Assembly (NCBI GenBank): GCA_026391295.1
Contig: JAPLDS010000028.1
Span: forward strand, 7,020-54,259
Direction: 5' to 3'
Origin: Bacteroidia bacterium
GTDB lineage: Bacteria; Bacteroidota; Bacteroidia; Bacteroidales; Prolixibacteraceae
Length of the DNA: 47,240 bases
The position numbers and the translations under genes are program-made. Positions 44,059 through 47,240 of this stretch are shown here, piece after piece; positions within the stretch are counted from its first letter, which is position 1; every line of letters begins with the position of its first letter. A model generated the notes under the pieces. It saw only the letters and a program-made list of their open reading frames with translations. It made no database searches and had not been told where the DNA came from.

Positions 44059-46773
44059 ATGACCAAGTACGTTTATACATTCGGAAATGGACAGGCAGAA
44101 GGCGGAGCAGGGATGAAAAATCTGCTCGGAGGAAAAGGTGCCAACCTAGCTGAGATGAACCTGATTGGTGTTCCGGTTCCTCCGGGATTCACCATTACCA
44201 CCGAAGTTTGTACCGCTTTTGTTGAGCATGGCAGGACTGCAGCTTTTGAAATGATCAAGAAAGAAGTTCAAGATGCAGTAGCTTATGTTGAAAAAATTAC
44301 CAACACCAGCTTTGGATCGAAAGATAATCCTTGCTTGCTTTCTGTTCGTTCAGGAGCTAGAGCATCGATGCCTGGTATGATGGATACCATTCTTAATCTT
44401 GGATTGAATGATTTAGCAGTAGAAGGAATTGCAAAAAAATCGGGTAACGATCGTTTTGCATGGGACTCTTACCGTCGTTTCGTCCAGATGTATGGTGACG
44501 TAGTAATGGGTTTAAAACCTCAAAGTAAAGAAGACATTGATCCTTTTGAAGAGATTATTGAAACTCTTAAAGAGGAACGCGGAATTCATCAAGATACTGA
44601 CTTTACTGTTGCTGACCTTAAAATGTTGGTTCTTCGCTTTAAACAAGCGGTATTGGCTAAGACAGGAAAAGAATTTCCTTCAGATCCATGGGAACAATTA
44701 TGGGGTTCAGTAGGTGCAGTTTTTGAAAGCTGGATGAACGAAAGAGCAATTTATTACAGAAGACTTAATAATATTCCAGTAGAATGGGGAACTGCGGTTA
44801 ACGTACAAGCCATGGTATTTGGAAACATGGGAAATAACTCAGCTACTGGTGTTGCATTCACACGTGACGCATCAACAGGTGAAGATATTTTCAATGGCGA
44901 ATATTTGATCAATGCACAAGGAGAAGATGTGGTAGCTGGTATTCGTACCCCACAAGAGATCACACTAGAAGGATCACGCAGATGGGCTGCTTTGCAAAAT
45001 GTTAGCGAAGAAGATCGTGCTGCAAATTTCCCTTCGTTCGAGGAAGCAATGCCTAAATCATACGCTGAGCTACTTGAGACTCAACAGAAATTAGAAAATC
45101 ACTACCGTGATATGCAAGATATCGAGTTCACTATTCAAGATGGTAAACTTTGGTTGTTGCAGACTCGTAATGGAAAACGGACTGGAGCAGCAATGGTAAA
45201 AATGGCCGTTGATATGCTTGCAGAAGGATTTATCGATGAGAAAACCGCACTTATGCGTGTTGAACCAAATAAATTAGATGAATTACTTCATCCAGTATTC
45301 CATACCGAATCGTTATTATCTGCAAAAGTAATCGGTAAAGGTTTGCCAGCTTCTCCTGGAGCTGCAACTGGTCAGATTGTCTTCTTCGCAGACGAAGCAG
45401 CGAAATATGAAAACTCTATCCTAGTTCGTATCGAAACATCTCCTGAAGATCTTGAAGGAATGGTTATCGCTCGTGGTATTCTTACTGCAAGAGGTGGTAT
45501 GACTTCTCACGCAGCTGTTGTAGCTCGTGGAATGGGTAAGTGTTGTGTATCTGGTGCGGGAACAATGCGTATCGACTACAAAACTAGAACCTGTGAAGCA
45601 GGTGGTAAAATATACAATGAAGGCGACTGGATCTCATTAAACGGATCAACAGGTGAAGTTTATGAAGGTAAAGTAAAAACGCAAGAGGCAGCTCTTAGCA
45701 ACGACTTTGCTAAGTTGATGACACTTTCTGATAAGTTCTCTCGTATGACCGTTCGCACAAATGCTGATACACCGAAAGATGCAGTTATTGCGCGTGAATT
45801 TGGTGCTAAGGGTATTGGTCTTTGCCGTACCGAGCATATGTTCTTCGAAGGTGATCGTATCAAAGCGATGCGTGAGATGATCCTCTCTTCTGATATCGTT
45901 GGTCGTAAGGCTGCTTTGGCGAAATTATTGCCTTACCAGCGTTCTGACTTTGAAGGAATTTTTGAAGCGATGGCTGGATATGGCGTAACTGTTCGTCTAT
46001 TAGATCCACCACTTCATGAGTTTGTGCCTCACCAACAAGCTACTCAAAAAGAACTAGCTACTGAAATGGGCATCTCTATCGAGCAGATCCGTATTAAAGT
46101 ATCTGAATTAGAAGAGTTCAACCCAATGTTAGGTCACCGTGGTTGCCGTTTAGGTATTACCTATCCGGAGATCACTGAGATGCAAGCGCGTGCAATCATT
46201 GAGGCAGCAATGAATCTTAAGGCTAAGGGCATCGATGCTCGTCCTGAGATCATGGTTCCATTGATTGGTACTGTGGCTGAGTATAAAAATCAAGCTGACA
46301 TCATCAATGCAACAGCAGAACAAGTTTTTGCTGAGCGTGGTGATAGGATCGCTTATCTTGTAGGTACAATGATTGAAGTGCCTCGAGCAGCACTTACAGC
46401 TGAAGGAATCGCTAAAGAGGCTCAGTTCTTCTCTTTCGGTACCAATGACTTGACTCAGATGACTATGGGCTTCTCTCGTGATGATGCTGGTAAATTCTTA
46501 CCTGCTTATCTTGACAAGGGAATTCTAAAACAAGATCCATTCCAAGTTCTTGATCAGCATGGTGTTGGTCAGTTAATTGAGATGGCTGTCTCTAAAGGTC
46601 GCTCTACTCGTCCTGATATCAAATTGGGTATCTGTGGAGAACACGGAGGTGAGCCTAGTTCAGTAGAATTCTGCGATGGAGTTGGTCTTGACTACGTTAG
46701 TTGCTCTCCTTTCCGAGTGCCTATCGCACGTCTAGCTGCTGCTCAAGCAAATCTTAAAAAACAAAAAGCTTAA
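44059..46773 (+). CDS. ppdK: pyruvate, phosphate dikinase
   Basis: Interconverts pyruvate + ATP + phosphate and phosphoenolpyruvate + AMP + pyrophosphate, used in glycolysis or gluconeogenesis of anaerobes. The 904 residues cover the full protein: N-terminal ATP-grasp domain (GGKGANLAEMNLIGVPVPPG; SVRSGARASMPGMMDTILNL), the phosphohistidine domain with catalytic His in GGMTSHAAVVARGMGKCC (about residue 477), and the C-terminal PEP/pyruvate TIM barrel (GIGLCRTEHMFFEGDR; FGTNDLTQMTMGFSRDDAG; GICGEHGGEPSSVEFC with the catalytic Cys position). No regulatory PDRP gene is near. A long terminator follows. Confidence 0.97.
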   Translation: MTKYVYTFGNGQAEGGAGMKNLLGGKGANLAEMNLIGVPVPPGFTITTEVCTAFVEHGRTAAFEMIKKEVQDAVAYVEKITNTSFGSKDNPCLLSVRSGARASMPGMMDTILNLGLNDLAVEGIAKKSGNDRFAWDSYRRFVQMYGDVVMGLKPQSKEDIDPFEEIIETLKEERGIHQDTDFTVADLKMLVLRFKQAVLAKTGKEFPSDPWEQLWGSVGAVFESWMNERAIYYRRLNNIPVEWGTAVNVQAMVFGNMGNNSATGVAFTRDASTGEDIFNGEYLINAQGEDVVAGIRTPQEITLEGSRRWAALQNVSEEDRAANFPSFEEAMPKSYAELLETQQKLENHYRDMQDIEFTIQDGKLWLLQTRNGKRTGAAMVKMAVDMLAEGFIDEKTALMRVEPNKLDELLHPVFHTESLLSAKVIGKGLPASPGAATGQIVFFADEAAKYENSILVRIETSPEDLEGMVIARGILTARGGMTSHAAVVARGMGKCCVSGAGTMRIDYKTRTCEAGGKIYNEGDWISLNGSTGEVYEGKVKTQEAALSNDFAKLMTLSDKFSRMTVRTNADTPKDAVIAREFGAKGIGLCRTEHMFFEGDRIKAMREMILSSDIVGRKAALAKLLPYQRSDFEGIFEAMAGYGVTVRLLDPPLHEFVPHQQATQKELATEMGISIEQIRIKVSELEEFNPMLGHRGCRLGITYPEITEMQARAIIEAAMNLKAKGIDARPEIMVPLIGTVAEYKNQADIINATAEQVFAERGDRIAYLVGTMIEVPRAALTAEGIAKEAQFFSFGTNDLTQMTMGFSRDDAGKFLPAYLDKGILKQDPFQVLDQHGVGQLIEMAVSKGRSTRPDIKLGICGEHGGEPSSVEFCDGVGLDYVSCSPFRVPIARLAAAQANLKKQKA

Positions 46774-46784
46774 TTGCTCGAATA

Positions 46785-46827
46785 TATTCATAAAAAAAGG
46801 TGCTTCTGGCACCTTTTTTTATGAATA
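46785..46827 (+). terminator. rho-independent terminator after ppdK
   Basis: Perfect 19-bp arms (46785-46803 and 46809-46827) around loop TTCTG; the core is AAAAAAAGGTGC paired with GCACCTTTTTTT. It starts 12 nt after the ppdK stop and, being symmetrical, could also stop leftward transcripts. Confidence 0.93.
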
Positions 46828-46858
46828 ATAATTTGAATCAGGACCTTCTTCACGGATC

Positions 46859-46913
46859 ATAATTCATCATTTTTTTAGTCACCCTCACCTTTGGGGAGGG
46901 CCGGGGTGGGGTT
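46859..46913 (+). repeat. GC-rich REP-like element, copy 1
   Basis: A 55-bp unit that differs from copy 2 by one base (C/T at 46902). It starts with an AT-rich part (ATAATTCATCATTTTTTTAG) and continues with a GC-rich hairpin, CCCTCACC-TTT-GGGGAGGG (one A-G mismatch), and a tail GGGGTGGGG that could pair alternatively with the left arm. Between 46773 and 47137 there is no gene; this gap holds the terminator and these repeats only. Confidence 0.88.
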
Positions 46914-46987
46914 TAATCAGGTTCTTCCGATCTGAAGTTAGATAATAGCTTACCCATATTTAATGATGACAATAGTCTGAAGAGGTT

Positions 46988-47042
46988 ATAATTCATCATT
47001 TTTTTAGTCACCCTCACCTTTGGGGAGGGCTGGGGTGGGGTT
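46988..47042 (+). repeat. GC-rich REP-like element, copy 2
   Basis: The second 55-bp copy, same orientation, 129 bp after copy 1, identical except for one base. Its position next to the DUF559 gene end and the inverted third copy suggests a family of mobile or dispersed palindromes. Confidence 0.88.
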
Positions 47043-47084
47043 CGAGACTTGATTCTGGAATTATTTTTTTCATCCTGTTTTTTA

Positions 47085-47113
47085 CCTCCCCCAACCCCTC
47101 CAGAGGAGGGGAG
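47085..47113 (-). repeat. GC-rich REP-like element, variant copy in inverted orientation
   Basis: A shorter copy reading on the minus strand: it has a hairpin CCCCTCC-AGA-GGAGGGG and a CCTCCCCCAA head (G-rich tail on the minus strand). It lies 23 nt beyond the stop of the DUF559 gene and could act as its transcription terminator or as a repeat end. Confidence 0.75.
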
Positions 47114-47136
47114 TCTTAAAAGTTTAGATTTAGAAA

Positions 47137-47240
47137 CTAAGTTGTATTTCGTTTCTTGTTCAGAAACTTTTTTATTTTTTCTGCTACCATTGCTGGATCC
47201 CTTATTACCTCATCATTGTTAAATCTGATAATCTCATATC
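47137..47240 (-). CDS. DUF559 (Vsr-like endonuclease fold) protein, C-terminal fragment cut by window edge
   Basis: The last 33 codons of a leftward gene, ending TAG at 47137-47139; the rest lies beyond the window. The fragment begins YEIIRFNNDEVIRDPAMVAE and ends FLNKKRNTT. This matches the usual C-terminus of DUF559 proteins (YxVIRFxNxEV), which have a fold like very-short-patch-repair endonuclease. The call rests on a short segment. Proteins of this family in Bacteroidota are, as I recall, often beside GC-rich palindromic repeats like those here. Confidence 0.7.
   Translation of the reverse strand, partial: YEIIRFNNDEVIRDPAMVAEKIKKFLNKKRNTT

Overview
The window looks like chromosomal DNA from a Bacteroidota bacterium, probably of the Bacteroidales or Marinilabiliales type. 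I infer this from the gene families (GH92 mannosidase lipoprotein, DUF3127, S46 peptidase, PD40/OmpA protein, MnmD, fused E1 alpha/beta, LysRS with the Bacteroidota C-terminal extension), from repeated TAnnTTTG-type -7 promoter elements with weak Shine-Dalgarno sequences, and from the AT-rich intergenic DNA. No rRNA, tRNA, CRISPR array, insertion sequence or prophage was found.

Layout. 1-8720 (+): a damaged lysS, then gpsA, pgi, a lipoprotein, an RluA-type pseudouridine synthase, a GH92 mannosidase, a WG-repeat protein and a small DUF2892 membrane protein. 8725-23106: mostly housekeeping and RNA modification genes (rlmD, an ABC-F ATPase preceded by a possible 18-codon leader ORF, rlmB, mnmD, a YrdC/Sua5 protein). 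These are mixed with two Lrp/AsnC paralogues, an M64 peptidase, an MscS channel, DUF3127, an FKBP lipoprotein, class II fructose-bisphosphate aldolase and a PD40-OmpA protein. 23131-26477: a methyltransferase, an Nramp transporter and mnmA.

26560-36380 is the most distinctive region. A leftward operon encodes a complete set of 2-oxoacid (or acetoin-type) dehydrogenase components (E2, E3, fused E1), followed by a PHP-domain protein, a short-chain dehydrogenase with an aldolase-like N-terminal remnant, and a sorbose-1-phosphate-reductase-like zinc dehydrogenase. A divergent GntR/UTRA regulator faces it. A perfect 16-bp palindrome lies over the -33 region of the operon promoter, and a related 10-bp core lies upstream of the gntR promoter. 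This looks like a ligand-controlled catabolic module whose substrate I cannot identify.

36518-46773: mutS2, a rhodanese, a broken S46 (DPP11-like) peptidase, maf, a 460-bp tandem repeat, a KdsC-type phosphatase, a DUF2520 protein and pyruvate phosphate dikinase with a strong terminator. The last 400 bases hold GC-rich REP-like repeats next to the 3' end of a DUF559 endonuclease-like gene.

Three genes (lysS, E1, S46 peptidase) seem to have lost short internal segments with a frame change, and the methyltransferase at 23131 may have lost one in frame. Such a cluster, including loss of motif 3 from an essential synthetase, points first to sequence or assembly error. It should be checked before any biological reading.
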